Assembly: GCF_014692875.1 (NCBI RefSeq)
Contig: NZ_CP061171.1
Location: 2,108,001-2,172,000 of the forward strand
Source: Pedobacter riviphilus
GTDB lineage: Bacteria; Bacteroidota; Bacteroidia; Sphingobacteriales; Sphingobacteriaceae
DNA: 64,000 bases
Reading direction: 5' to 3'
In this document: positions 54,685 through 63,822 of the stretch, piece after piece
Layout: the number at the start of each line of letters is the position of its first letter
Position numbering within the stretch: the first letter of the stretch is position 1
The notes under the pieces: generated by a model
What the model was told of the DNA's origin: nothing
The model's input: the letters and a program-made list of their open reading frames with translations, nothing else
Database searches by the model: none
Program-made: the position numbers and the translations under genes

Positions 54685-56955
54685 CTAACTACATTTATCT
54701 GCTTCCACCAAGGGAGACGACATCGTTTCGTATTCCGCTTCTGCGGCCTTTAATATGGCCAAATGGGAGATGAAATAGGCCAATGTACTCTCAGCACCCT
54801 GATTCCTATTCACACTGTTGAACTGTAGTCCATCTGCACATCCATGTGTTTCAAAATCGTATAAAGGAATATGCAAGCTGTTTTTTCCTAAGAACCACTG
54901 ATAGCTGATGTGCATTAAATTTAAATATTTATCATCTTTGGTTACCTCGAATGTTTTAGCATAAAGTAAAACCATTGCCATCGTTTCTATAGCCTGTTGA
55001 TCGTAGATGGGGTTTTTGCCATGTTTTTTCATCCACCCTGCATTTCCAACCGGATTTAGATATCCATTTTCGAAAGAAAAGCTATTTAAAAACTCAATAC
55101 TTTCCATCGCAATTTTATAAGATGTTGTATTTCCGGTAACTTCGTAATGATGAAGCAAAGCCAAAGGAAGTATCGCATTATCGTAGGTAAGGATATCTTC
55201 AAACCAATGCCAATCGCCATCTTTATTGTCATGATATGATGCTGTTAATGAATTGGCCAGCATATTGATTTCTTTCGTGATTAACTCATCACCAGGATGG
55301 GCACACAAGTAATAAGATAAACCAATAATCGTATTTGCTCTTCCACGGAGATATTTTAATTCTCTAAAATGCGGAATAGAATGCGAAAATAATTCCCTGC
55401 CGAATTCACGGTAAGAATTATTGGGTGCACTGCAAACTAAATAACCCAATGACCAGATGGTACGGCCAAAAGAATCTTCTGAGCCTATTTCATCCAGGTA
55501 ATTGCGATTAAAACTCAAGAAATTCCTAAAGTTCCCATCATCGGTTTGCATATACTGAATAAAGCTCAGGTAAACAGGCATGAATTTTAAAGCTTTAGGA
55601 TTTTTATCCCGTTCAATAGCCATTAATGCCATAATTAAAGCTCTGGCATTATCATCAATGCAATAGCCTTCCTTCAAATTTGGAACACCAAAACGGGCAT
55701 GCTGAATAATTCCGGTATCATCTGTTAGTAACGAAATATGATCTAAGTTAAGTGCTGGCATACCCTCTACATCAATAATAGGCGGAGTAACTCTTTCGGG
55801 TCTTTTTCCCTCGGCCACAGCTTCATTTAATACGTTAAGATAAACACTTCCAATAGCTGGCCAACGAAGATTTAAGCCATATTCGTAAGCATTTTGCTTC
55901 AGTTTTTGATATTTATCTTTATCGCTTAAAAGTTCGTTTACAATTGTGGCCAATTGCGCATCATTCTTAAAATCAAATAATTTGCCTCTGTTATCGGCCA
56001 AAAGCTCTTGTGCATGCCAATATGGAGTAGAAACTACTGCTGCACCTGCACCAATAGCATATGATAAAGTACCGCTGGTTATCTGAGCCTCATTTAAATA
56101 AGGCGTAATGTATAAATAACAGGCTGTTAAATACTGGTGCAATTCTTTTTCAGATACAAATTTATTAACGAAAGCAATATTATTTTCTACGCCTAAATCT
56201 TTAGCCAATGCTTTCAAGCTATCACGATACTCTTCGCCATTATGTTTTACAACACCAGGATGGGTATTGCCCAGAATCACATATAAAACATCTGGGTGTT
56301 GAGCAACAATTTCTGGTAAAGCCTTAATTACGGTTTCTAAGCCTTTGTTCCGGCTAATTAATCCAAATGTAAAAAGCACCTTTCGATCGGTAAAAAGTTC
56401 ACTTTGCGCAATTTCGTTATTGGGTATAGGCTCCAGATCTGGAACGCCATGTTCAATTAATTTGATTGAAGCCTTAGGAATTTGGTAAACACTGGTCAAA
56501 AACATGACTGCTTTTTTGCTCATCACGACTATTTTAGACGACTTAACTGCAATCTCTTTAATAATAGTCTGTTGCATGAAATTCGGTTCTTTTAAAACCG
56601 TATGCAAAATAGTAATGAATGGCTTTTTTAATCTATTGATTAAGGACAATAAGAATACGCCGCTGTTGCCGCCATATATACCGAATTCATGTTCAATAAT
56701 ACAACTATCTACTTCACTGTTATTGATAAAATCTGCAGCATCGATATAATCTTTTTGATTTTGCTGACAGATAACGAATTTCACTTCGCTTGGGTAATCG
56801 TGTTCATTAACATCATCCGGTTCATTTAATGCAACAACAAAGCTTTTCTGTGAATTATAGGCAGGATTTAAACTTAAGGCATTAACCAAATTCTGATTAA
56901 AGGTAGCTAAACCGCATTCACGAGGAGGATAAGTTGAAATATAGGCGATTTTCAT
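54685..56955 (-). CDS. GT4 glycosyltransferase fused to a C-terminal helical (toroid-like) domain
   Basis: A 756-residue protein. The N-terminal half (1-375) is GT-B family 4: AYISTYPPRECGLATFNQNL, CIIEHEFGIYGG, LFTFGLISRNKGLETVIKAL, VILGNTHPGV, and the ExxxGT-like ITSGTLSYAIGAGAAVVSTP. The C-terminal half (about 395-745) is a helical repeat domain: DDTGIIQHARFGVPNLKEGYC, DDNARALIMALMAI, SEDSFGRTIWSLGYL, RANTIIGLSYYL and DQQAIETMAMVLLYA, like an alpha/alpha-toroid glycosidase fold. It would add sugar to a surface or storage mannan-like glycan, with the GH130 gene as a likely partner. Confidence 0.88.
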   Translation of the reverse strand: MKIAYISTYPPRECGLATFNQNLVNALSLNPAYNSQKSFVVALNEPDDVNEHDYPSEVKFVICQQNQKDYIDAADFINNSEVDSCIIEHEFGIYGGNSGVFLLSLINRLKKPFITILHTVLKEPNFMQQTIIKEIAVKSSKIVVMSKKAVMFLTSVYQIPKASIKLIEHGVPDLEPIPNNEIAQSELFTDRKVLFTFGLISRNKGLETVIKALPEIVAQHPDVLYVILGNTHPGVVKHNGEEYRDSLKALAKDLGVENNIAFVNKFVSEKELHQYLTACYLYITPYLNEAQITSGTLSYAIGAGAAVVSTPYWHAQELLADNRGKLFDFKNDAQLATIVNELLSDKDKYQKLKQNAYEYGLNLRWPAIGSVYLNVLNEAVAEGKRPERVTPPIIDVEGMPALNLDHISLLTDDTGIIQHARFGVPNLKEGYCIDDNARALIMALMAIERDKNPKALKFMPVYLSFIQYMQTDDGNFRNFLSFNRNYLDEIGSEDSFGRTIWSLGYLVCSAPNNSYREFGRELFSHSIPHFRELKYLRGRANTIIGLSYYLCAHPGDELITKEINMLANSLTASYHDNKDGDWHWFEDILTYDNAILPLALLHHYEVTGNTTSYKIAMESIEFLNSFSFENGYLNPVGNAGWMKKHGKNPIYDQQAIETMAMVLLYAKTFEVTKDDKYLNLMHISYQWFLGKNSLHIPLYDFETHGCADGLQFNSVNRNQGAESTLAYFISHLAILKAAEAEYETMSSPLVEADKCS

Positions 56956-57085
56956 ATGTATTTCAAATAGGGTTGATACTTAAATAACATTGTATTATCT
57001 AAATAGTTTGTGATTTCCTCAATTTACGCTTTATAAAGCCAAAACAATCTGATTTGGACACTTGTTAGTAAGTAAATATTTAACT

Positions 57086-57856
57086 ATGAGATCAATATGG
57101 AAAGGTTCTATTGGATTTGGTTTGGTAAACATTCCAATTAAGTTGTTTTCTGCTGTCCAGAATAGTAATCTCGATTTAGATATGCTCGATGAGCGTGATC
57201 ACGCAAAGATTAAATTTTTAAGGGTAAATGAAAACACCCATAAAGAAGTGCCATATGAGAAGATTGTTAGGGGCTATTTTTTAAAAGACAGGTATGTTGT
57301 GCTAGATAAGCACGATTTTGAAGAGGCTGCACCCGAAAAAACTAAAATTATTGAATTAGAGAATTTTGTTGATATAAAAGATATTAATCCTATTTATTAT
57401 GAAACTTCTTATTATACAGAGCCTGAAAAACAGGGCAAGAAAGCTTATGGATTGTTGCTAAAGGCCTTAGAGAAATCGGGTAAGGCCGGAGTGGCCAGAT
57501 TTGTACTGCGTAATACAGAAAATCTTTGTGTTATCCATCCCATGGAACATGTAATTGTGATTACTAAAATTAGGTTTGAACAGGAAATAAGAAGTCTATC
57601 TGAAATTACCAAGGTTGACGATATTACCATTACCAAAAAAGAAATGGATGTGGGCTTGGCTTTAATTAAACAATACAGCTCGAAATTCGACTTGAGCGCC
57701 TTTAAAGATGATTATAGTAGCGAATTATTGAAAATTATCAAAGCAAAGTCTAGAGGCAAACGGGCAACGGTTAAAAAGATGAAACCACAAAAAGCGACAA
57801 GCGATGACCTTTATGATCAATTGATGCAGAGTTTGGGCTCAAAGAAAGGCGCATAG
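57086..57856 (+). CDS. ku: Ku-type DNA end-binding protein
   Basis: A 256-residue bacterial Ku homologue. MRSIWKGSIGFGLVNIPIKL, ERDHAKIKFLRVNENTHKEV, YEKIVRGYFLKDRYVVLDKHDF, YYETSYYTEPEKQGKKAYGLL and GVARFVLRNTENLCVIHP cover the conserved beta-barrel ring. A basic tail (KAKSRGKRATVKKMKPQK) follows. I chose the ATG at 57086 because the conserved MRSIWKG begins there; a start at 57062 would only add a short leader. It joins broken DNA ends in NHEJ together with LigD, which is not in the window. Confidence 0.94.
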   Translation: MRSIWKGSIGFGLVNIPIKLFSAVQNSNLDLDMLDERDHAKIKFLRVNENTHKEVPYEKIVRGYFLKDRYVVLDKHDFEEAAPEKTKIIELENFVDIKDINPIYYETSYYTEPEKQGKKAYGLLLKALEKSGKAGVARFVLRNTENLCVIHPMEHVIVITKIRFEQEIRSLSEITKVDDITITKKEMDVGLALIKQYSSKFDLSAFKDDYSSELLKIIKAKSRGKRATVKKMKPQKATSDDLYDQLMQSLGSKKGA

Positions 57857-57961
57857 CCAGGTTTAGCGGTTAGCATAAAGGGTTTTTAGGATTGTACTAT
57901 AACCAGAAATACGTTTGGGGCTTGAGGCCATGTAATAGTTTTGGGCAAGTTCGAAAAATAA

Positions 57962-58022
57962 TTTAACCACAGATATAAAGTACGAACACAGATACTAAGA
58001 TCTGTGTTCAACTGTGGTTAAA
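57962..58022. terminator. Double-stem hairpin between Ku and the esterase
   Basis: Outer arms TTTAACCACAG (57962-57972) and CTGTGGTTAAA (58012-58022) and inner arms GAACACAGAT (57984-57993) and ATCTGTGTTC (58000-58009) are perfect complements. It lies between the convergent ends of the two genes and is likely a shared terminator. Confidence 0.8.
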
Positions 58023-58027
58023 AATGC

Positions 58028-59145
58028 TTATTTAAAAGCAGCTTTTAATTGATCTGCGGCATAAGCCTGAGCGGCTTTCGCTTCTGGTACAAGCAGCGCC
58101 ATACCAAAAAAATCATGTGTTACGCCCTCATAATTTTTACTATCCACTTTTACCCCCACAGCTTTCAATTTATTGGCCAGTATTACACCATCATCGTGTA
58201 AAGGATCTATTTCGGCCGTAATAATAGTTGTTGACGGAAGCCCATTTAAATTGGCATTAACCAATGATATTTTAGGGTCCTGGGCTTCGATCATTGTAGT
58301 CAGATATTTCTCTGTAAACCAGCCCATCATTGCTTTGTTCAGCGGTTTTGCCTTTTCATACATTTTATAAGATTCGGTGTTCATATTTGCCTGAGCAATG
58401 GGATAGATCAAAACCTGGTGCACAGGAAGCATAATGTGTTTGTCTCTGGCCATAATAGATACATTTGCCGCTAAATTTCCACCTGCACTTTCACCAACAA
58501 CTGCAATTTTAGCCGGATCGGCTTTTAAATCTACCGCATTTTTAACTGCCCATTCGTAAGCTGTAAAAGCATCATTATGCGCAATAGGGAACTTGTTTTC
58601 TGTTGCTAAGCGGTAAGCTACAGAAACCACAATAGCACCAACCTGCTCGGCCAAAGCCTGTGCAGATGCATTATAAACATCTAAATTGGCAATAACGAAA
58701 CCACCGCCATGGTAATAAACAATTAATGGATAAGGCCCGTTGCCTGCCTTTGGCGTATAAATACGCAGATGGATTTTACCTCCACTAACATCAATATCTT
58801 TCCCCATGGTATCTACCTTAGCAACTGGCACGGTAATATTATTTTGTTCTGCCAAATCCCTTACCGCATCGGTTGGTGTATGATTCTTGCGTGCATCAGT
58901 AGCCGTTAAAGTTTCTAAAGGTTTATCCCATAACTACTTAATTTTTCTATAACCGCCTGCATTTCTGGCTTTATTGTTTTCCCCCACTCAGGAGCAGGCC
59001 CTGCAGGTTTTAATGCTGCAGCCGATGTTGAATCTGTTATAGTCGAATCTGTAACGGTAGTCGTTTTTGTTCCACCTGTACAGGCACAAAGCAAAACAGC
59101 CAAACCGCAAACAAAAGTAATAGGTTTTAAGAAGTTGGTTTTCAT
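58028..59145 (-). pseudogene. HSL-type esterase lipoprotein split by a frame break
   Basis: The C-terminal frame (58028-58855) is an alpha/beta hydrolase of the hormone-sensitive-lipase type: YYHGGGFVIANLD, nucleophile GESAGGNLAAN, EIDPLHDDG and His in GVTHDFFGM. The 76-codon frame 58915-59145 is its N-terminal part: a lipoprotein signal (AVLLCAC) and PEWGKTIKPEMQAVIEKLSSYG. Between them the hydrolase frame is open and reads KPLETLTATDARKNHTPTDA, the normal link of this family. Restoring one G in the GGG run (plus-strand CCC at 58927-58929) joins them into 372 residues. Either a one-base error or a real break. Confidence 0.82.
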
Positions 59146-59282
59146 AAGATTGTTTATTGATACATATTGCTTCTATAACAGCATCTGTAAGATAGTGTTT
59201 TTGATGTTGCATAAATTTCAAAATTTATTTAAATGGCAAACATCTTGGCGAATTGGTGTGTTCATTAACTAAATGAAATTTT

Positions 59283-59651
59283 ATGCTGACAGAAATAATA
59301 GGATTACCGGACCATATTTTTGGTGTAAGAGCTACCGGAGAAGTAACGAGCGACGATGTAAAGAGCGTTTTATTAACCGGCTTAAAAAGAACGGCTGAGC
59401 GATTTAAAGAAATTAGATATTTATTGGTATTGGAAACTGATGTGAAAAATTTCACAGCCGGCGCATGGGTAGAGGACGTTAAAGCTGGACTACAGAATTT
59501 TACCAAATGGAAAAAAATTGCCGTAGTAAGTGCCGAAAAAGGAGTGGAGTGGTTTACTGATATTTTCACAGTAGCTACGCCTGGTAAATCTAAAGGCTTT
59601 AAGCCAGAAGAAATAGAAGAAGCAAAAGCATGGCTAAATGCCGAAGACTAA
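59283..59651 (+). CDS. SpoIIAA-like STAS-fold protein
   Basis: A 122-residue single-domain protein. ITGLPDHIFGVRATGEV-like start (LPDHIFGVRATGEVTSDDVK), YLLVLETDVKNFTAGAWVED, WKKIAVVSAEKGVEWFTDIF and PEEIEEAKAWL match the SpoIIAA-like (DUF3478-type) STAS/SEC14-like family. Function unknown; stress or membrane association is often proposed. It is followed after 13 bases by a small basic gene. Confidence 0.8.
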   Translation: MLTEIIGLPDHIFGVRATGEVTSDDVKSVLLTGLKRTAERFKEIRYLLVLETDVKNFTAGAWVEDVKAGLQNFTKWKKIAVVSAEKGVEWFTDIFTVATPGKSKGFKPEEIEEAKAWLNAED

Positions 59652-59664
59652 TTTAAAATAGTGT

Positions 59665-59817
59665 ATGAAAAATGCTAAAACAGCGGCCGAAAGTAGCAAG
59701 GCTACCGCACCGAAAAATGCAAAAGCTAAAGGGGCTGATGATAAAGTAACATCAGCCAAAGATGCAAAAAAAGTAGACGTAACTAAAGACACGCCAGTTA
59801 AACACAAAAAACCGTAA
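59665..59817 (+). CDS. 50-residue Lys/Ala-rich basic protein
   Basis: ATG at 59665 opens a 50-codon frame. The product is almost only Lys, Ala, Asp, Thr, Val and Ser (KNAKTAAESSKATAP at the start, KHKKP at the end), like a histone H1-type tail. It begins 13 bases after the STAS gene. The composition argues for a real protein rather than chance, but no family is recognised. Confidence 0.55.
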   Translation: MKNAKTAAESSKATAPKNAKAKGADDKVTSAKDAKKVDVTKDTPVKHKKP

Positions 59818-59821
59818 TAAT

Positions 59822-60010
59822 ATAAGAAGAATTTTAAAAACACCAGAACGAAGAATAGGCGTGTCTGCTTTAGAAGATAGTGGCTTTAAAGTAAGGTTAA
59901 ATATTTGGGTAAATCCGCATGGTTTTACAGATATTGAACTTTCTTTTTAAGAAGTATTGATGAAAAACCTAAAACTGGGAGGAATAAAATTACCTGGTAT
60001 AGCTGAGTAA
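59822..60010 (+). pseudogene. 3' remnant of an MscS-type mechanosensitive channel gene
   Basis: In one frame the bases read RRILKTPERRIGVSALEDSG, then FKVRLNIWVNPHGFTDIELSF, a TAA at 59948-59950, then EVLMKNLKLGGIKLPGIAE and a TAA at 60008. The VSALEDSGFKVRLNIWV and GIKLPG blocks are the C-terminal end of MscS channels. The internal TAA replaces what is probably CAA (Gln). The first ~200 codons of the channel are missing; only the tail remains. Confidence 0.6.
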
Positions 60011-60014
60011 AAAA

Positions 60015-60413
60015 CTATTTTCTCAGCAAAGCATAAATCTTATCCATCAATTCATCGATGTTAAAAGGCTTGGCCATAAAATCGTCGGCTTCAATACCAT
60101 CCAACGCATAATTGTTTGCATTATAACGGGCAGAAATCATTAAAACGGGAATATGGTTTGTAGTTGCAGTATCTTTAAGTTCTTTTAAAAGTACCCTTCC
60201 ATCAGCGTCAGGGAGCATTATATCCATGATGATTACATCTGGGTTAAATTCCTGAACATGGTTAATAAAATCAGCACCTTTGTTTAATCCATCAACATTA
60301 AAAGCTTCGCTTTCTAAAATAAGGGTTATAACATCTAGGATTGCATGGTTATCTTCAATAACCAAAATATTTTTCTTTGCCAAAGTTTGAATGATTTTTA
60401 AAAATTCAAACAA
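60015..60413 (-). CDS. Single-domain response regulator
   Basis: A 132-residue receiver: NILVIEDNHAILDVI (acidic pocket), phospho-acceptor Asp in VIIMDIMLPDADG, PVLMISARYN, and Lys in DFMAKPF. No output domain. It is divergent from the bacteriophytochrome gene, with an 82-base gap to the phytochrome frame's first GTG, and may serve in the same signalling. A TTG at 60383 gives a shorter start. Confidence 0.85.
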   Translation of the reverse strand: MFEFLKIIQTLAKKNILVIEDNHAILDVITLILESEAFNVDGLNKGADFINHVQEFNPDVIIMDIMLPDADGRVLLKELKDTATTNHIPVLMISARYNANNYALDGIEADDFMAKPFNIDELMDKIYALLRK

Positions 60414-60527
60414 ATATATAATAAAAAATAAATCTCAAATCTGAATTTACCAAATTAGAGTGATTCTAAAAATAGGCTTAATATTTGTTAATTCGTGAAA
60501 TTAAATACGCTGAAATATCAAATATAT

Positions 60528-62741
60528 ATGACTAAATTTTCTGTAGACCTTACCAATTGCGATAAAGAACCCATTCATATTCCTGGTAAAATTCAATCAC
60601 ATGGCCTTCTTGTAGCAGTTGATAAGAACAGCTTGTCTATTACCTATATTAGTGAAAATGCTGAAGTTTTTTTAGGAGAACAAGCCAAAAGCTTACTAAA
60701 CAAACAACTTTCGACCTTAAATCAGTTTCTTAAACAACAAAATCCAGCATTTGAAATCGAAGACCTACTTAAGCTGGGTATTATCCGCAAAAGTTTTGAT
60801 GCCATTAGTCCCCATCCAGTTGAAATTAATAGCCGCTCTTATTATTTAATTATTTCTTCATCGAAAAACGACTGGTTATTAGAATTTGAGCCAGTAACCT
60901 TACAATTCGATATTCAGAGTTCTATAGGTCGCTCCGCCTCATCTATGCTTCAGGGGAAAAGTATTTCAGCTTTGTTAAAAGGTGCTGCGCAAGAAGTAAA
61001 AAAACTGATCAATTATGATCGGATAATGATTTATAAATTTTTAGACGATGGACATGGTGAAGTTGTGGCAGAAGAAAAAGAGGAAGACTTAGAACCATTT
61101 TTTGGATTACATTACCCCGCATCAGATATTCCAAAACAGGCTAGAGAGCTTTATAAACTAAATTTAACCAGGTTAATAGCTGATGTAAACATACCTGATT
61201 CACCCATTTTTACTTTTAAAGAAAACGAAGCACTTGATTTAACCAATAGTGCCTTACGTGCGGTATCGCCCATACATATTCAATATTTGAAAAATATGGG
61301 TGTTCATTCGAGTTTTAGTATATCCTTAATCGCTCATGGCGAATTATGGGGTTTAATTGCTTGTCATAACTATAGTCCTAAGTTTATAGATTATAAAGCC
61401 AGAGAAGGGGCTAAGTTAATCGGGCAGATCCTTTCCTCAGCATTAGAATACCGCCAGGAAGAAGAGGATACAGAGATTATTCAGCAATTTAAAAATACGG
61501 CCAACATTCTTCTAGAACACTTAAACCGTGATAAGTATTTAGTAGAAGCCATAACCATGCACCAAAGAACTATTTTGGACACAACCAAAGCCTCGGGAGT
61601 GGTTATCATATTCGACAATGAACTTAAAACCATTGGAGATGTGCCATCGGAGGAAGAAATAAGAGAACTTGCCGAATGGTTGAAAGCGAATAATGATGAA
61701 TCGATCTATTACACCCATCGATTGCCTGAAATCTATTTTCCAGCTAAGAAATACAAGTCAATAGCCTCTGGAATCCTATCTTGCATATTAAATAAAGAAA
61801 TGGGCGAAATGATCATCTGGTTTAAGCCCGAAATCATTACTACTGTAAATTGGGCTGGAAATCCCGAAAAACCCGTAGTTCCATCAGAAAATGACTTATT
61901 GGCCCTGTCGCCACGCAAATCTTTCGAAACCTGGTCGCAGGTAGTTAATAACACCTCTGAAAAATGGATGCCTGAAGAAATCGCCTCTGTTTTAAGGATA
62001 CGCGAAATTATTATAACCGATATCAATAAAAAGGCTAACGAAATTAGATTGCTTAATGAAAAATTGCAGGCCGCTTACGAGGAATTAGATACTTTTAGCT
62101 ATACCATATCCCATGATTTAAGAACACCATTAACCTCAATAAAAACTTATGCTGAGCTTATGCTCAAGAATAAAAGTATTGATGAAAATGGCCAGAAAAT
62201 GCTCAGTAGGATTTTAATAGGTGCAGATAAAATGAATTTCTTAATTAAAGAGATTTTAAATTTAGCAAGGGTTGGCCGTTCTGAGATAAATTTTGAAACA
62301 GTTGATATAGAATCTTTGTTAAAAGAAATAAAAGGCGAAATATGGTCGGCTTTTAAAGCGGATCATACCGAATTAGTTTTAGGGCAACTTCCACATATCA
62401 AAGGAGATAAGACCATGATAGCGCAGGTTTTCACAAACTTGATTGGGAATGCGGTAAAATACTCTGCCATGGTGGACAAACCTAAAGTAGAGGTTTCTGC
62501 GTATATTGATGGAGGAGAGACTATCTACGCAGTTAAAGATAATGGTATAGGAATAGACAACCGTTATTACGACCGGGTTTTTGAGCTTTTTAAACGTATG
62601 GATAATGTTAAGGATATAGAAGGAACAGGAGTGGGGCTGGCCATTGTAAAAAGGGTGGTAGAAAAACACAATGGCAGGGTTTGGTTTGAGAGTAAGTTAA
62701 ATGTAGGATCTACCTTTTTTGTAGCTTTTAAAAACAGATAA
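60528..62741 (+). CDS. bphP: Bacteriophytochrome histidine kinase (PAS-GAF-PHY-HisKA-HATPase)
   Basis: A 737-residue red/far-red photoreceptor. Cys11 (LTNCDKEPIHIPGKIQSHG) is the biliverdin attachment site. GAF (about 130-310) has YDRIMIYKFL, GEVVAEEK, YPASDIPKQARELY and MGVHSSFSISL; PHY (about 320-500) has WAGNP and PRKSF on the tongue. HisKA has the His in FSYTISHDLRTPLTS, HATPase has LIGNAVKYS and GTGVGLAIVKRVV. ATG 60528 is the conserved start; a GTG at 60495 precedes it. The response regulator follows one base later and the heme oxygenase next, so the operon makes the sensor, its partner and the chromophore. Confidence 0.96.
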   Translation: MTKFSVDLTNCDKEPIHIPGKIQSHGLLVAVDKNSLSITYISENAEVFLGEQAKSLLNKQLSTLNQFLKQQNPAFEIEDLLKLGIIRKSFDAISPHPVEINSRSYYLIISSSKNDWLLEFEPVTLQFDIQSSIGRSASSMLQGKSISALLKGAAQEVKKLINYDRIMIYKFLDDGHGEVVAEEKEEDLEPFFGLHYPASDIPKQARELYKLNLTRLIADVNIPDSPIFTFKENEALDLTNSALRAVSPIHIQYLKNMGVHSSFSISLIAHGELWGLIACHNYSPKFIDYKAREGAKLIGQILSSALEYRQEEEDTEIIQQFKNTANILLEHLNRDKYLVEAITMHQRTILDTTKASGVVIIFDNELKTIGDVPSEEEIRELAEWLKANNDESIYYTHRLPEIYFPAKKYKSIASGILSCILNKEMGEMIIWFKPEIITTVNWAGNPEKPVVPSENDLLALSPRKSFETWSQVVNNTSEKWMPEEIASVLRIREIIITDINKKANEIRLLNEKLQAAYEELDTFSYTISHDLRTPLTSIKTYAELMLKNKSIDENGQKMLSRILIGADKMNFLIKEILNLARVGRSEINFETVDIESLLKEIKGEIWSAFKADHTELVLGQLPHIKGDKTMIAQVFTNLIGNAVKYSAMVDKPKVEVSAYIDGGETIYAVKDNGIGIDNRYYDRVFELFKRMDNVKDIEGTGVGLAIVKRVVEKHNGRVWFESKLNVGSTFFVAFKNR

Positions 62742-62742
62742 T

Positions 62743-63162
62743 ATGAAAACACCAGATATATTTTATGTTGAGGATGATATAGACTATGCATTTTTTATGC
62801 AAAGTGCCGTACAAGAGGTTAAGGATACTCTTAATCTAACTATAGTTGAAGATGGTATGAAAGCATTGCAAAAACTTCAACATTTTGCCGAAAGTAAAAC
62901 CAAGCCTAAATTAATATTGCTTGATTTGAACTTGCCCGGCTTATCAGGCTTAGATCTCTTAAAGTTTGTACGGGATATTCCTTATCTCAAAACAGTACCT
63001 GTAATCTTGTTCTCTACGTCTGATAATCCTGATGATGTAAAATCATCAATAGAGTTTGGTGCCAATGCCTATCTTACCAAGCCCGATGGTTACGAGAACT
63101 TGCTTAAATGTATACATTCTGTACACGATTTTTGGTTTAACCAACATTTGAGGTTAAATTAA
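62743..63162 (+). CDS. Rcp1-type response regulator of the phytochrome
   Basis: A 139-residue receiver: FYVEDDIDYAFFMQSAV, phospho-acceptor Asp in LILLDLNLPGLSGLDLLKFVR, ILFSTSDNPDD and Lys in AYLTKPDGYENL. It starts one base after the phytochrome stop, so the two are translated together; it is the natural phosphate acceptor. No output domain. Confidence 0.93.
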   Translation: MKTPDIFYVEDDIDYAFFMQSAVQEVKDTLNLTIVEDGMKALQKLQHFAESKTKPKLILLDLNLPGLSGLDLLKFVRDIPYLKTVPVILFSTSDNPDDVKSSIEFGANAYLTKPDGYENLLKCIHSVHDFWFNQHLRLN

Positions 63163-63237
63163 AATTTTATAAAACCATATGGAGAGATTCGGCTATTAAA
63201 TCCGGATCTTTTCTTTTTAATAATTAAATTTCCAACA

Positions 63238-63822
63238 ATGATTGCCAATTTATTGAGAACTGAAACAGCAGAAAACCATAAAACATTAGAATCCTTAATG
63301 TTTGTGAATGAGATTATGAACAATTCCTTAAGCATTGAACAGTATAAAAAGCTGTTGACCATTAATTATATTATTCACCAGAAATTAGAGAATACGCTCG
63401 TGAATATGTTGGATACAGCTATTGCCGAACAATTGGAAATGAAAAGCAGATTGAAACTCACTGCTTTAGAACAAGACTTAAATTATTGGAATATAGATAG
63501 TTTAACATTACCAGGTTTAGATTTTGAATTGTTTGTTCCAGAAAAAAATACTGCAGAAATTTTAGGTGCGCTGTATGTGTTAGAAGGAGCTACCTTGGGC
63601 GGAAACGTAATTAAAAGGCATATTTTAGCCAATCCCAATTTTAAAGATCACGAAGGTGGCTTAAATTATTACGGTGTTTATGGCGATGAGCTAAGTGCAA
63701 AATGGAAAATATTTGTCTCTGTAATAAACCAAACCGTTGCTGAGGCAGACTATAAACGTTGTGTAAATGGCGCCAACTTAACCTTTAATAACCTGATCAA
63801 CTTATCAAAACAACTGAATTAA
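63238..63822 (+). CDS. bphO: Biliverdin-producing heme oxygenase
   Basis: A 194-residue protein of the heme oxygenase family. His14 (TAENHKTLESLM) is the expected axial heme ligand, and GALYVLEGATLGGNVIKRHI is the conserved distal helix. It would cleave heme to biliverdin, the chromophore of the phytochrome two genes upstream. Nothing else is seen from 63823 to 64000. Confidence 0.93.
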   Translation: MIANLLRTETAENHKTLESLMFVNEIMNNSLSIEQYKKLLTINYIIHQKLENTLVNMLDTAIAEQLEMKSRLKLTALEQDLNYWNIDSLTLPGLDFELFVPEKNTAEILGALYVLEGATLGGNVIKRHILANPNFKDHEGGLNYYGVYGDELSAKWKIFVSVINQTVAEADYKRCVNGANLTFNNLINLSKQLN

